A stretch of 64,000 bases of DNA, taken from positions 2,790,001 to 2,854,000 of the forward strand of contig OY760942.1 of NCBI GenBank assembly GCA_963664065.1. Direction: 5' to 3'. The stretch is from JABDJL01 sp963664065. GTDB taxonomy: Bacteria; Pseudomonadota; Gammaproteobacteria; Xanthomonadales; SZUA-36. The position numbers and the translations under genes are program-made. Position 1 is the stretch's first letter. Each line of letters starts with the position of its first letter. The notes beneath the pieces were generated by a model. That model did not search any database and had not been told where the DNA came from. It saw only the letters and a list, made by a program, of their open reading frames with translations. This document shows, in pieces, positions 17,794 through 26,388 of this stretch.

Positions 17794-19062
17794 TCAGGTT
17801 TCCTGGTGCCCCAGACGCTTGATCCTGGCACCCAATTGGCCGAGTTTTTCCTCGATGTTCTCGTAGCCCCGGTCAATATGATAAACACGGTCCACAATGG
17901 TGTCCCCGCTGGCAACCAGCCCGGCCAAAACCAGCCCGGCGGAAGCCCGCAAGTCGGTAGCCATAATCGGAGCACCGGTGAGTCCGGCAACGCCGCGAAC
18001 AATGGCACTGTTGCCTTTGAGGCGGATATCCGCACCCAGTCTCTGCAGTTCCTGAACGTGCATGAAACGGTTCTCAAATACCGTTTCAGTAATGATGCTT
18101 GTGCCGTGGGCAACGGCATTGAGGGCTGTAAACTGGGCTTGCATGTCAGTCGGGAAGGCCGGGTACGGTGAGGTTGTGATATCTATCGCCCGCGGCCGCT
18201 GGCCTTTCATATCCAGTTCAATCCAGTCGTCCCCGCAGGTCACATGTGCACCTGTTTCACTCAGCTTGTCAAGTACTGCATCAAGGTCACAGGGTCGGGC
18301 TCGGGTGACGCGCACCTTTCCCCGTGTCATCGCACCAGCTACCAGGAAAGTACCGGTTTCAATTCTATCCGGGAGCACGGAATACTCGGCTCCATCAAGC
18401 CGTTCAACACCTTTGACCACGATATCCCTGGTGCCTGCACCTTCAATCTGCGCACCCATGGCGATCAAAAAGTTAGCCAGGTCCACGACTTCCGGCTCCT
18501 GCGCCGCGTTTTCAATGATGGTGACTCCGTCTGCAAGCGTGGCAGCCATCATGAGGTTTTCGGTTCCCGTGACGGTGACAGTGTCGAGGACGATACGTGC
18601 ACCTTTAAGGCGTCCTGCAATGGCAATAATGTTGCCGTTTTGAACAGACACACTGGCTCCGAGTTGTTGCAGTCCTTGCAGATGAAGATCTACCGGGCGG
18701 GAACCAATGGCGCATCCCCCAGGCAAAGAAACCACTGCTTTACCAAAACGGGACACCAACGGTCCGAGCACAAGTATCGAAGCGCGCATGGTTTTAACCA
18801 GGTCATAGGGTGCTTCAAAACGGTCGATACCGGCAGGATCAATTTCGATTCGCATCCGCTCATCAACCGCAAGTTCAGCACCCATCCGGCCGAGCAGTTC
18901 CATGATGGTTGTCACATCTTGCAGATGCGGGACATTACTGACAATGGATGGTTTGTCACCAAGCATGCTGGCAACCAGGATGGGAAGTACCGCGTTTTTG
19001 GCGCCGGAAATCCAGACCTCTCCATTAAGAGGGACACCACCGGTGATTCGAATTTTGGCCAC
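17794..19062 (-). CDS. murA: MurA, UDP-N-acetylglucosamine 1-carboxyvinyltransferase
   Basis: MurA performs the first committed step of peptidoglycan synthesis, adding enolpyruvate from PEP to UDP-GlcNAc in the cytosol. The 422-residue product has KIRITGGVPLNGEVWISGAKNA, the active-site cysteine loop LPGGCAIGSRPVDLHL near residue 115, and TSPYPAFPTDMQAQF near 303. The Cys in the loop predicts fosfomycin sensitivity by family knowledge. It shares one base with ibaG upstream. Confidence 0.97.
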   Translation of the reverse strand: MAKIRITGGVPLNGEVWISGAKNAVLPILVASMLGDKPSIVSNVPHLQDVTTIMELLGRMGAELAVDERMRIEIDPAGIDRFEAPYDLVKTMRASILVLGPLVSRFGKAVVSLPGGCAIGSRPVDLHLQGLQQLGASVSVQNGNIIAIAGRLKGARIVLDTVTVTGTENLMMAATLADGVTIIENAAQEPEVVDLANFLIAMGAQIEGAGTRDIVVKGVERLDGAEYSVLPDRIETGTFLVAGAMTRGKVRVTRARPCDLDAVLDKLSETGAHVTCGDDWIELDMKGQRPRAIDITTSPYPAFPTDMQAQFTALNAVAHGTSIITETVFENRFMHVQELQRLGADIRLKGNSAIVRGVAGLTGAPIMATDLRASAGLVLAGLVASGDTIVDRVYHIDRGYENIEEKLGQLGARIKRLGHQET

Positions 19063-19292
19063 TATTCGGCTTCCAAAGGCACTTCGGTTCGCAGGCCCAG
19101 CGCATGAATTTCATGTCCCATCAATGTGCCCAGCGTTGCATAAACCATGCGATGCCTTTGCAGGGTAGGTTTTCCTGCGAAAGCCGCACTGGTTACCACG
19201 GCCTCGAAATGGACCCCGTCTTCTCCACTGACGATCACATCCGCATCCGGCAAGCCGGCACGAATCATTTGCTGTATTCTCTCGCTGTCCAT
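19062..19292 (-). CDS. ibaG: IbaG, BolA-family protein
   Basis: This is a 76-residue BolA/IbaG-like protein of the kind that binds monothiol glutaredoxins and Fe-S clusters. It contains DADVIVSGEDGVHFEAVVTS and the conserved helix LQRHRMVYATLGTLMGHEIHAL with the ligand His. Position directly upstream of murA matches the conserved ibaG-murA pair of gammaproteobacteria. It is divergent from the antiporter gene across about 145 bp. Confidence 0.94.
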   Translation of the reverse strand: MDSERIQQMIRAGLPDADVIVSGEDGVHFEAVVTSAAFAGKPTLQRHRMVYATLGTLMGHEIHALGLRTEVPLEAE

Positions 19293-19437
19293 AGACTAGG
19301 GTCTGTATCAAGGGGTGGAGTTCAGGCAGAATCTAATGCCCGCGGCAAGTTTGCAAGCCGTCATCATAATGGAATCCAGGCCCTTAAAGAACACACATGA
19401 CTGAACAACTTCCAGGTAAATGTATCGAATCAGATAA

Positions 19438-20415
19438 ATGCTGATATCACTTCTACAACTCAGCGGTGGGTTCCTGCTCATGGTTTGGGCTGCGGACCGC
19501 CTGGTAGCAGGAGCATCGGCGACTGCCCGGAACCTGGGTGTACCGCCACTGATTATCGGCCTTACCATTGTTGGATTCGGTACCTCGGCGCCGGAACTGG
19601 TGGTTTCCGCCGTTGCTACCTCTCGTGGTAACCCAGGCCTGGCACTTGGAAATGCACTCGGGTCCAACATCGCAAATCTGGGCTTGGTGCTTGGCATCAC
19701 TGCCCTGATTTACCCTCTTCGGCTGGAATCTGCAGCACTGAAGCGGGAATACCCGTTGCTGTTACTGATCATGCTGGTTTGCCTGTTCATGCTTCTGGAC
19801 CTTGAATACAGCCACACAGAAGGCTGGATACTGCTGGGTAGCCTGGCAGTCCTGATTTGGTGGCTGGTACAACTGGGGATGCAAAGACCGGCAACCGATC
19901 CTCTGGCGGAAGAATTTGAAGCAGAAATTCCTACAGATGTTCCCACCAAAGTCGCGGTATTCTGGCTGAGTGTCGGGCTTATCGTGCTGCCCATCAGTTC
20001 GCAGTTTCTTGTCGAAGGCGCCGTCAGTATTGCGCGCGGAATAGGAGTTACCGATACTGTCATTGGCCTGACCATCGTTGCCCTGGGTACCAGTCTGCCA
20101 GAGCTCGCCACCGCGGTGACCAGTGCCTTGCGCCGCGAAGATGACCTGGCAATAGGCAACATCATCGGCTCCAACATGTTCAATATGCTGGGTGTACTCG
20201 GAATTGCTGCGGTGATCAGGCCTGTGCAGGCACCGCCCATTTTGCTGGCGCGTGATTTTCCAGTCATGTTCCTGATGACCGGACTGCTATTCCTGATGGC
20301 CACCGATTTCCGTGGTCCGGGCAGGATTGGACGCCGTTCAGGGCTGCTGCTTCTGTCGCTCTTTGTCGGTTACCAAACCATGGTTTGGCTACAGGCCGGC
20401 GATTCCCTCACATAA
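19438..20415 (+). CDS. Calcium/sodium (cation) antiporter, YrbG/CaxA-like
   Basis: This inner-membrane CaCA-superfamily antiporter has 325 residues and about ten transmembrane helices in two inverted halves. Each half carries the alpha-repeat signature: GFGTSAPELVVSAVA then ALGNALGSNIANLGLVLG in the first, and ALGTSLPELATAVTSALR then AIGNIIGSNMFNMLGVLG in the second. It precedes kdsD as in many gammaproteobacteria. The ion is assigned from the family only. Confidence 0.93.
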   Translation: MLISLLQLSGGFLLMVWAADRLVAGASATARNLGVPPLIIGLTIVGFGTSAPELVVSAVATSRGNPGLALGNALGSNIANLGLVLGITALIYPLRLESAALKREYPLLLLIMLVCLFMLLDLEYSHTEGWILLGSLAVLIWWLVQLGMQRPATDPLAEEFEAEIPTDVPTKVAVFWLSVGLIVLPISSQFLVEGAVSIARGIGVTDTVIGLTIVALGTSLPELATAVTSALRREDDLAIGNIIGSNMFNMLGVLGIAAVIRPVQAPPILLARDFPVMFLMTGLLFLMATDFRGPGRIGRRSGLLLLSLFVGYQTMVWLQAGDSLT

Positions 20416-20464
20416 TTAATGCAGGCTTAAGCTCATCGCCTTGTTGAAATGTTAAAATACACAC

Positions 20465-21436
20465 ATGAATGCTGATGCACTAAAGCGCCTTGCTCTCGCC
20501 GTGATTGAAACGGAAACCGCTGCCGTGGCAGGTTTGCGCGAACGCATAGACGACGCTTTCGTTTCCGCCTGCCAGGCGATGTTGGAATGTACCGGCCGTG
20601 TTGTCCTGTTGGGCGTTGGCAAGTCGGGACATATTGGCGGCAAGATCGCAGCAACGCTGGCAAGCACCGGCACGCCTGCGTTTTTTGTTCATCCCGCTGA
20701 GGCCAGCCACGGTGATCTCGGCATGATAACCGGCGATGACGTGGTTCTTTTATTGTCAAACTCGGGCGAAACCGAAGAGGTAAAAAGCCTGCTTCCGGTG
20801 CTCAAGCGCCTTGGTGTAGTCATTATTGCCATGACCGGAAACCGGGAATCGACGCTTGGACGCCACGCAGATATCAGCCTGGATGTATCCATAGAACAGG
20901 AAGCCTGCCCCTTGGGTCTGGCGCCCACTTCCAGTACCACGGCCGCATTGGTCATGGGTGATGCGCTGGCGGTTTCGCTACTCGAAACGCGCGGATTTAC
21001 ACGCGATGATTTTGCCCAGTCTCATCCAGCCGGCACGCTGGGACGGAAGCTCTTTTTGCATATTCAGGACGTGATGCACACCGGCGATAAGATGCCCCGC
21101 GTTGCACCCGGCGCCAGTGTCAGCGAGGCCATCGTGGAAATGACCGGGAAACGGCTTGGTCTGAGTGCCGTAGTCGATGAAACCAACCAGGTGCTGGGCG
21201 TGTTCACCGATGGTGATCTGCGCCGGACACTGGATAAGAACCTTGACCCGCATAACACACAGGTAGAGAACGTGATGACCAGTGCGCCGAAGACCATTCG
21301 CCCCGACGCGCTCGCAGCCGAGGCGGTTCAACTCATGCAGGCACACAAGATCCAGGCTTTGCTGGTTGTCGGCGATTCCGGAGAACTGGTGGGCGTTTTG
21401 AATTTTCATGATTTGCTCAATGCAGGAGTGGTATGA
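20465..21436 (+). CDS. kdsD: KdsD, arabinose-5-phosphate isomerase
   Basis: KdsD converts ribulose-5-phosphate to arabinose-5-phosphate, the first step to Kdo for LPS. The 323-residue protein has an N-terminal SIS domain (GVGKSGHIGGKIAATLASTG, SNSGETEEVKSLLP, LAPTSSTTAALVMGDALAV) and two CBS domains from about residue 200 to the end. The stop codon is followed directly by the kdsC GTG. A TTAAAAT box about 15 bp before the start may be the operon's -10. Confidence 0.96.
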   Translation: MNADALKRLALAVIETETAAVAGLRERIDDAFVSACQAMLECTGRVVLLGVGKSGHIGGKIAATLASTGTPAFFVHPAEASHGDLGMITGDDVVLLLSNSGETEEVKSLLPVLKRLGVVIIAMTGNRESTLGRHADISLDVSIEQEACPLGLAPTSSTTAALVMGDALAVSLLETRGFTRDDFAQSHPAGTLGRKLFLHIQDVMHTGDKMPRVAPGASVSEAIVEMTGKRLGLSAVVDETNQVLGVFTDGDLRRTLDKNLDPHNTQVENVMTSAPKTIRPDALAAEAVQLMQAHKIQALLVVGDSGELVGVLNFHDLLNAGVV

Positions 21437-21976
21437 GTGCCACCCATTGACCCCTTGTTGCTGGAGCGTGCCAAAAAGATCCGCCTGCTTGCGCTGGATG
21501 TGGACGGCGTACTCACCGACGGCAAACTTTATTTTGACACTGCCGGGAATGAACTAAAGGCTTTCAATACCCGCGACGGACTGGGCTTGAAAGCCCTGCA
21601 AAGATGCGGCATCCAGCTGGCTATCATTACCGGAAGAGCATCTCCGATGGTGACCCGCAGAGCCGTACAACTGGACATTGATTTCGTCTACCAGGGAAGT
21701 GAAAACAAACTGGTGGCCTACATCGATCTACTGCAAAAAACCGGGTTCGAAGATGGTCAGCTCTGCTATGCAGGCGATGACTGGATCGATTTGCCGGTGT
21801 TACTCAGAGCTGGCTTGGCCATCACGGTGCCCGGCGCTGATCGGGAGGTAAAAGACAGGGTACATTGGGTGACAACCCATGCAGGCGGCGATGGCGCAGT
21901 ACGTGAAATCTGTGACCTCATTCTCAGGTCACAAGGCCATGATCAGCAGTTGTTGAAGGAATTTCTTGACCTGTGA
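21437..21976 (+). CDS. kdsC: KdsC, Kdo-8-phosphate phosphatase
   Basis: KdsC is a HAD-superfamily phosphatase that releases Kdo from Kdo-8-P. The 179-residue protein has the HAD motif I LALDVDGVLTDGKLYF near residue 14, TRDGLGLKALQRCGIQLAIITG, and motif IV CYAGDDWIDLPVL. It starts with GTG directly after the kdsD stop and its end overlaps lptC by four bases. Confidence 0.96.
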   Translation: MPPIDPLLLERAKKIRLLALDVDGVLTDGKLYFDTAGNELKAFNTRDGLGLKALQRCGIQLAIITGRASPMVTRRAVQLDIDFVYQGSENKLVAYIDLLQKTGFEDGQLCYAGDDWIDLPVLLRAGLAITVPGADREVKDRVHWVTTHAGGDGAVREICDLILRSQGHDQQLLKEFLDL

Positions 21977-22536
21977 TTCAGCGTAAGACACAGATGGGCA
22001 TGCTGGTACTTGCCGCAATGGTCGCCGCCAGTTTCTGGGCGAACCGTGGCCAGAAAGACGGTGCTACGCAACCCATCAGGGGTCTGGATATCCAACTTGA
22101 TTACGCACTGCAGGACTTTGAATATCAATTCTTCGACCTCGAAGGTCTTCCTTCTGCCAGCCTGGTAGCCCCGGAACTGTCTAACCACGCGGCAAGCGGC
22201 ATCAGCCAGGTCAATAATCCTGTTTTTAATGTCATCGATCGTGGAATTTCCTGGGAAATCGTTGCAGAATCTGCCACCGTGGCAGCTGATAAAGAGCACA
22301 TCGTGTTGAGTGGTGACGTCTGGATACGACGCCCTGCAACTGATTTGGGTGAGCCTTTGAATATCAGCACCTCCGAACTCACCATCGAGGTGAGCCCGAA
22401 AATTGCCAGTTCAGACCGTCCGGTAATATTGATGGAAGGCAAAGACATCATGGAAGCTGTCGGATTCAGGGTTAATATGATGAACAACAGGTTCCAATTG
22501 CTGGACCAGGTAAAACTCACTTATGCAGTCAATTAG
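21973..22536 (+). CDS. lptC: LptC, LPS export bitopic membrane protein
   Basis: LptC is the single-pass inner-membrane protein that hands LPS from LptB2FG to LptA. The 187-residue product has an N-terminal transmembrane helix (MLVLAAMVAASFWA) and a periplasmic beta-jellyroll domain containing QDFEYQFFDLEGLPS and VLSGDVWIRRP. Its sequence is weakly conserved, so the call depends on length, topology and its place between kdsC and lptA. Confidence 0.9.
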   Translation: MIQRKTQMGMLVLAAMVAASFWANRGQKDGATQPIRGLDIQLDYALQDFEYQFFDLEGLPSASLVAPELSNHAASGISQVNNPVFNVIDRGISWEIVAESATVAADKEHIVLSGDVWIRRPATDLGEPLNISTSELTIEVSPKIASSDRPVILMEGKDIMEAVGFRVNMMNNRFQLLDQVKLTYAVN

Positions 22537-23065
22537 TAAAATCCTGTTTGTTCTGAGCGGTTTCATCCTGATTCCTGCGGCGATGGCGCTCGAGTCTGAC
22601 CGCCAGCAACCGCTGGAGGTGAATGCAGATTCCACTGATGGAATGCTGGGTGACGGTATCACCACGCTAAGCGGCCACGTTGAAATCAGGCAGGGTACTT
22701 TATTGATTCGCGCTGACCGTGCCGAAGTTGATAAGACTGACGGAAAGGTGCATCAGATCACGCTGACTGGTAACACGGCTTCCCTGCAACAGGAAATCGA
22801 GGATCAGGGCCTGGTAAGGGCCCGGGCCCGCAGCATTGAATACAAGGTCAGCACTGGCATGGTAATCCTCTCAGGTGAGGCCGAAGTCAAGCACCCCCAG
22901 TACGAGGTCAGCGGTGAGCAATTGCGCTATGACCTCAACCTTCAGCACTTCGAAGGAAACGGCAGCAAGGATGGCAATGGACGGGTCCACATACGTCTCG
23001 ATCCGGAAGTGGCGCCCGAAACACCTGATGAACCACCCGATACCGACCAGGAAACGGACTCCTAG
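22523..23065 (+). CDS. lptA: LptA, periplasmic LPS transport bridge protein
   Basis: LptA polymerises into the periplasmic bridge that carries LPS. The 180-residue protein has a signal peptide (ILFVLSGFILIPAAMA) cleaved before LESDRQQP. An OstA/LptA fold follows, with PLEVNADSTDGMLGDGITTLSGHVEIRQGTL in segments, IRADRAEVDKTDGKVHQITLTG and VILSGEAEVKHPQYEVSGEQL. It overlaps the lptC end by 14 bp. Confidence 0.94.
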   Translation: MQSISKILFVLSGFILIPAAMALESDRQQPLEVNADSTDGMLGDGITTLSGHVEIRQGTLLIRADRAEVDKTDGKVHQITLTGNTASLQQEIEDQGLVRARARSIEYKVSTGMVILSGEAEVKHPQYEVSGEQLRYDLNLQHFEGNGSKDGNGRVHIRLDPEVAPETPDEPPDTDQETDS

Positions 23066-23076
23066 GGCTGTACGGA

Positions 23077-23796
23077 ATGCTGCTTGCTGAAAACCTGCAC
23101 AAGTCCTACCGAAAAAGGCAGGTGGTGCGCGGCGTCAGTATCCAGGTCGAACCCGGTCAAGTGGTTGGACTTCTGGGCCCGAATGGTGCCGGCAAAACCA
23201 CATGTTTTTATATGATTGTCGGTTTGATTCCAGCTGCAAAAGGCACCATCACGGTTGATAATATTGACGTGACACATGAGCCGGTCAATGTTCGTGCAAA
23301 ACTCGGGGTGGGTTATCTTCCACAGGAGGCATCTATATTCCGAAAGCTGTCAGTCAGTGACAATGTGCTTTCCATACTCGAAATGCGCAACGACCTGGAC
23401 GAAGACGGACGTGCTGAAACACTCCAGTCACTGCTTGAAGAACTTGGCGTTTCACACCTGGCAGACCAGCAGGGAATCAGCCTTTCCGGAGGCGAACGCA
23501 GGCGTGTAGAGATTGCGCGCGCATTGGCTGCGAAGCCAAGGTTTATCCTCCTCGACGAACCATTTGCAGGCATTGACCCAATCTCTGTAGTTGAAATTCA
23601 ACGCATAGTGGAACACCTGATCGATCGCGATATCGGTGTATTGATCACCGATCATAACGTCCGGGAAACGCTGGGCATCTGCCACCACGCCTACATTCTT
23701 AACGACGGCACCGTGCTTGCGGAAGGTGAACCGGACACCGTTCTTGCCAACGAGGACGTGCGAAACGTGTACCTTGGCAGGGAATTTCGCCTGTAA
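23077..23796 (+). CDS. lptB: LptB, ATPase of the LPS export ABC transporter
   Basis: LptB powers extraction of LPS from the inner membrane as a dimer bound to LptFG. The 239-residue protein has Walker A LLGPNGAGKTTCFYM, Q-loop LPQEASIFRKL, signature ISLSGGERRRVEIARAL and Walker B FILLDEPFAGIDP, all standard for LptB. It sits 11 bp after lptA and 25 bp before rpoN. Confidence 0.97.
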   Translation: MLLAENLHKSYRKRQVVRGVSIQVEPGQVVGLLGPNGAGKTTCFYMIVGLIPAAKGTITVDNIDVTHEPVNVRAKLGVGYLPQEASIFRKLSVSDNVLSILEMRNDLDEDGRAETLQSLLEELGVSHLADQQGISLSGGERRRVEIARALAAKPRFILLDEPFAGIDPISVVEIQRIVEHLIDRDIGVLITDHNVRETLGICHHAYILNDGTVLAEGEPDTVLANEDVRNVYLGREFRL

Positions 23797-23821
23797 CAGC
23801 CGCTTCAAAGATTCACTATTG

Positions 23822-25273
23822 ATGGCTAATCAGTCCCTTCAACTAAGACTCACACAAAAACTTGCGCTCGCTCCGCAGTTACAACAGGCCATCCGGCTGT
23901 TACAACTGAATCGAATCGAGCTGCGCGAGTACATCCAGGAAGCGGTCGATGCCAATCCCTTGCTGGACCATGACGACGGTACCGGTGAAGTTGAAACACA
24001 AAACCAGGATTCTGGCGCCGCCGAATCCAGTGATCTTCAGGACAGCCCGGAGCCGGATTACAGTTCCATCGATGATTATGGCTGGCAGGCAGAAACAGGC
24101 GGGGGCGAATGGAGGGATCAAAGCCAGTACGGCGGTGACTTTCTTGAGCCGCAGATACCGGACCAATCCACCGGCTCACTGCGTGAACACCTATTATGGC
24201 AAATCAACCTGGGGCATTTCAGTGACAGCGATGCAGCCATCGCAGCTGGCATTGTTTATGCGCTGGACGATGACGGTTTTCTGGAAGACAGCATTCATGA
24301 TATTTGCTCGAGCCTGGCGCCGGACCGGCTGGTCGGGGAAGATGAAGTCCTCGCCGTATTGCACAGAATTCAACGAATGGAGCCCGTTGGTGTTGCCAGC
24401 CGTGACCCGGCGGAATGCATCCGCGTTCAGCTTTCATCCCTGCCTTCCGGAACAGCTGGCACAGAATTGGCGCGCCGCCTGGCGCGTGATTTTCTCGACC
24501 TGGTCGCCGACGGCGAATTTTCATTATTGCGCAAGGAGACAGGCGCCTCGGATGAAGCACTGCATACTGCGATTGACCTTATTCGCGGGCTTGAACCACG
24601 GCCGGGTGCCCGTTTTGATAACCGGCACGACGAATACCTGGTACCGGATGTTTATGTAAGTCAGAACGAGGGTGAATGGGTGACCTCGCTAAGCCCGGAT
24701 AATGATCCGAAACTGAAGCTGAACAACTATTACATCAAGTTGCTTCGTCAGGCTGGTGGTGAGGACAAGAATTATCTCGATGGCCGCCTGCAGGAGGCCC
24801 GCTGGCTGCTTTCCAGCCTGGAACTCAGAAACCGTACCCTGCTGAAAGTTACACAATGCATAGTCGAACAACAGGAAGAATTCCTGGATAAGGGCGACAT
24901 CGCTATGAAGCCGCTGATTCTCAAGGACGTTGCCGACCTTGTAGGCGTGCATGAATCAACAGTTTCCCGGGCCACAACGCGAAAATACATGCTCACACCC
25001 AGGGGTTTATTCGAACTCAAATACTTCTTTTCCAGCCATGTTCGAACCATGAATGGAGCCATTATCAGTGCCACAGCAGTTAAAGCCAGGATACAGATAC
25101 TGATCGATAACGAACCACAAACAAGCCCACTGAGCGACCAGGAAATTTCCACTTTGCTACGCGAGGCCGGCGTACGTGCGGCCAGGCGTACGATTGCCAA
25201 ATATCGCGAATCTCTGGGAATTGGCTCTTCAAGCGAACGCAGGCGTGCTTATCGAAGGCTTGCCCGACACTAG
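23822..25273 (+). CDS. rpoN: RpoN, RNA polymerase sigma-54 factor
   Basis: Sigma-54 directs enhancer-dependent transcription. I start at ATG 23822 (MANQSLQLRLTQKLALAPQLQQ), a typical region I. The longer open frame begins inside lptB. The 483-residue protein has the glutamine/leucine-rich region I and an acidic region II (about residues 50-110). The core-binding domain and the HTH LKDVADLVGVHESTVSRAT follow, then the RpoN box ARRTIAKYRESLGI near the C-terminus. Position lptB-rpoN-hpf-ptsN is conserved. Confidence 0.97.
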   Translation: MANQSLQLRLTQKLALAPQLQQAIRLLQLNRIELREYIQEAVDANPLLDHDDGTGEVETQNQDSGAAESSDLQDSPEPDYSSIDDYGWQAETGGGEWRDQSQYGGDFLEPQIPDQSTGSLREHLLWQINLGHFSDSDAAIAAGIVYALDDDGFLEDSIHDICSSLAPDRLVGEDEVLAVLHRIQRMEPVGVASRDPAECIRVQLSSLPSGTAGTELARRLARDFLDLVADGEFSLLRKETGASDEALHTAIDLIRGLEPRPGARFDNRHDEYLVPDVYVSQNEGEWVTSLSPDNDPKLKLNNYYIKLLRQAGGEDKNYLDGRLQEARWLLSSLELRNRTLLKVTQCIVEQQEEFLDKGDIAMKPLILKDVADLVGVHESTVSRATTRKYMLTPRGLFELKYFFSSHVRTMNGAIISATAVKARIQILIDNEPQTSPLSDQEISTLLREAGVRAARRTIAKYRESLGIGSSSERRRAYRRLARH

Positions 25274-25441
25274 GAAACACCCGTGAGGGGGTATAGAATC
25301 AGCGTATGGCCCCTAGAAATTCCGATGGTCAGAACAAGGGAATCTTTCCTGACCAGAATCAACAGCCCCATATCCTGGATAATTAAGACTGCTGACAGAT
25401 AAAGGCATTCTTCGATTGGCATTAGTGAAAGGAGACAGATA

Positions 25442-25765
25442 ATGCAACTCAACATTACTGGCCATCACGTAGAAATTACTCCATCACTACGAGCTTATGT
25501 GACAGAAAAAATGCAACGCCTGTCCAGGCACTTCGACCACGTGATCTCTATCAACGTTATCCTAAAGATCGAGAAGCTTGAGCAGTTGGCCGAAGGCACG
25601 GTCAATGCCGGTGGTAAAACCCTGTTCGCGACCGATACTGCTATGGATATGTATGCGGCTATTGACGGATTGGTAGACAAACTCGACCGGCAGGTTCGAA
25701 GACTCAAGGACCGCCTCAGGGATCATCACCATTCCAAGCCGGAACAACTCGCGTCCGGTCTCTGA
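25442..25765 (+). CDS. hpf: HPF, short-form ribosome hibernation promoting factor
   Basis: HPF binds the small ribosomal subunit and supports 100S dimer formation in resting cells. The 107-residue product is the short form: MQLNITGHHVEITPSLRAYVTEKM, then HVISINVILKIEKLEQ and DMYAAIDGLVDKLDRQVRRLKDR in segments. A strong AAAGGAG ribosome site lies just before the start. The 168-bp gap after rpoN probably holds its own promoter, but I see no clear -12/-24 element. Confidence 0.95.
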   Translation: MQLNITGHHVEITPSLRAYVTEKMQRLSRHFDHVISINVILKIEKLEQLAEGTVNAGGKTLFATDTAMDMYAAIDGLVDKLDRQVRRLKDRLRDHHHSKPEQLASGL

Positions 25766-25812
25766 CCTGACCGTATAACCAGCGTAAACAAAAGCCAAAA
25801 AGAAGCCCAAAC

Positions 25813-26268
25813 ATGCTAGTCAGTGATTTGCTAAGTCCCGAACGCGTTTTACCCCGGGTTCGCATCAGTAGCAAGAAAAAGCTGCTCGAACTGGTCAGCG
25901 AAGCGCTGGTGCAAAATGACGAATCACTGAATTCAAGGGAGGTTTTCAAATCGCTTTGTGCCCGCGAGAACCTTGGAAGTACAGGTCTGGGCAATGGCGT
26001 TGCAATTCCCCACGGCAGGGTCAACGGCAGTTCAGCAGTACAAGCTGTATTTGTACGCCTTTCCAAGCCACTGGCCTTTGACGCCATTGATGGCGAGCCC
26101 GTCGACCTGTTATTTGCGCTGGCAGTGCCCGAAAATTGCACCAGCGATCACCTGAAACTCCTTGCACAGATTGCCGAGCGATTCACCGATGAGGAATTAC
26201 TCAAAAAACTGCGTTCCGCTGAGGACGCCAATGAATTAATTGATTTGCTTTCCAGCAAGCAGCACTGA
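25813..26268 (+). CDS. ptsN: PtsN, nitrogen-type PTS EIIA protein
   Basis: EIIA-Ntr is the output protein of the regulatory PTS and affects potassium and nitrogen physiology by protein contacts. The 151-residue product carries the phospho-His region LGNGVAIPHGRV near residue 67 and LLFALAVPENCTSDHLKLLAQIAE. It follows hpf by 47 bp and is followed by a very stable hairpin before rapZ. Confidence 0.96.
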   Translation: MLVSDLLSPERVLPRVRISSKKKLLELVSEALVQNDESLNSREVFKSLCARENLGSTGLGNGVAIPHGRVNGSSAVQAVFVRLSKPLAFDAIDGEPVDLLFALAVPENCTSDHLKLLAQIAERFTDEELLKKLRSAEDANELIDLLSSKQH

Positions 26269-26298
26269 AATACTGGTGCCTGGCTACAAAATTTGCAT

Positions 26299-26366
26299 CT
26301 AGTACTCCTTCAAGGTGATAACTGAGGATTCAGAGGCACCAAGTTATCACCTTGAAGGAGTACTAG
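26299..26366 (+). promoter_or_regulatory. 25-bp perfect inverted repeat (stem-loop) between ptsN and rapZ
   Basis: The arms 26299-26323 and 26342-26366 are exact reverse complements over 25 nt around an 18-nt spacer. In the transcript this forms an uninterrupted 25-bp stem. It has no U-tract, so it is not a standard terminator. The 3' arm contains AAGGAG (26355-26360), just before a possible TTG start at 26368 and 29 bp before the preferred rapZ ATG. RNase III processing or translational control of rapZ is possible but inferred. Confidence 0.8.
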
Positions 26367-26388
26367 GTTGCCAGGAGATTTGACGGTT

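Noticed and set aside
18244..19107. 287-codon plus-strand ORF opposite murA
   Set aside because: It lies wholly antisense to murA, with shadow-type composition and no recognisable domain.
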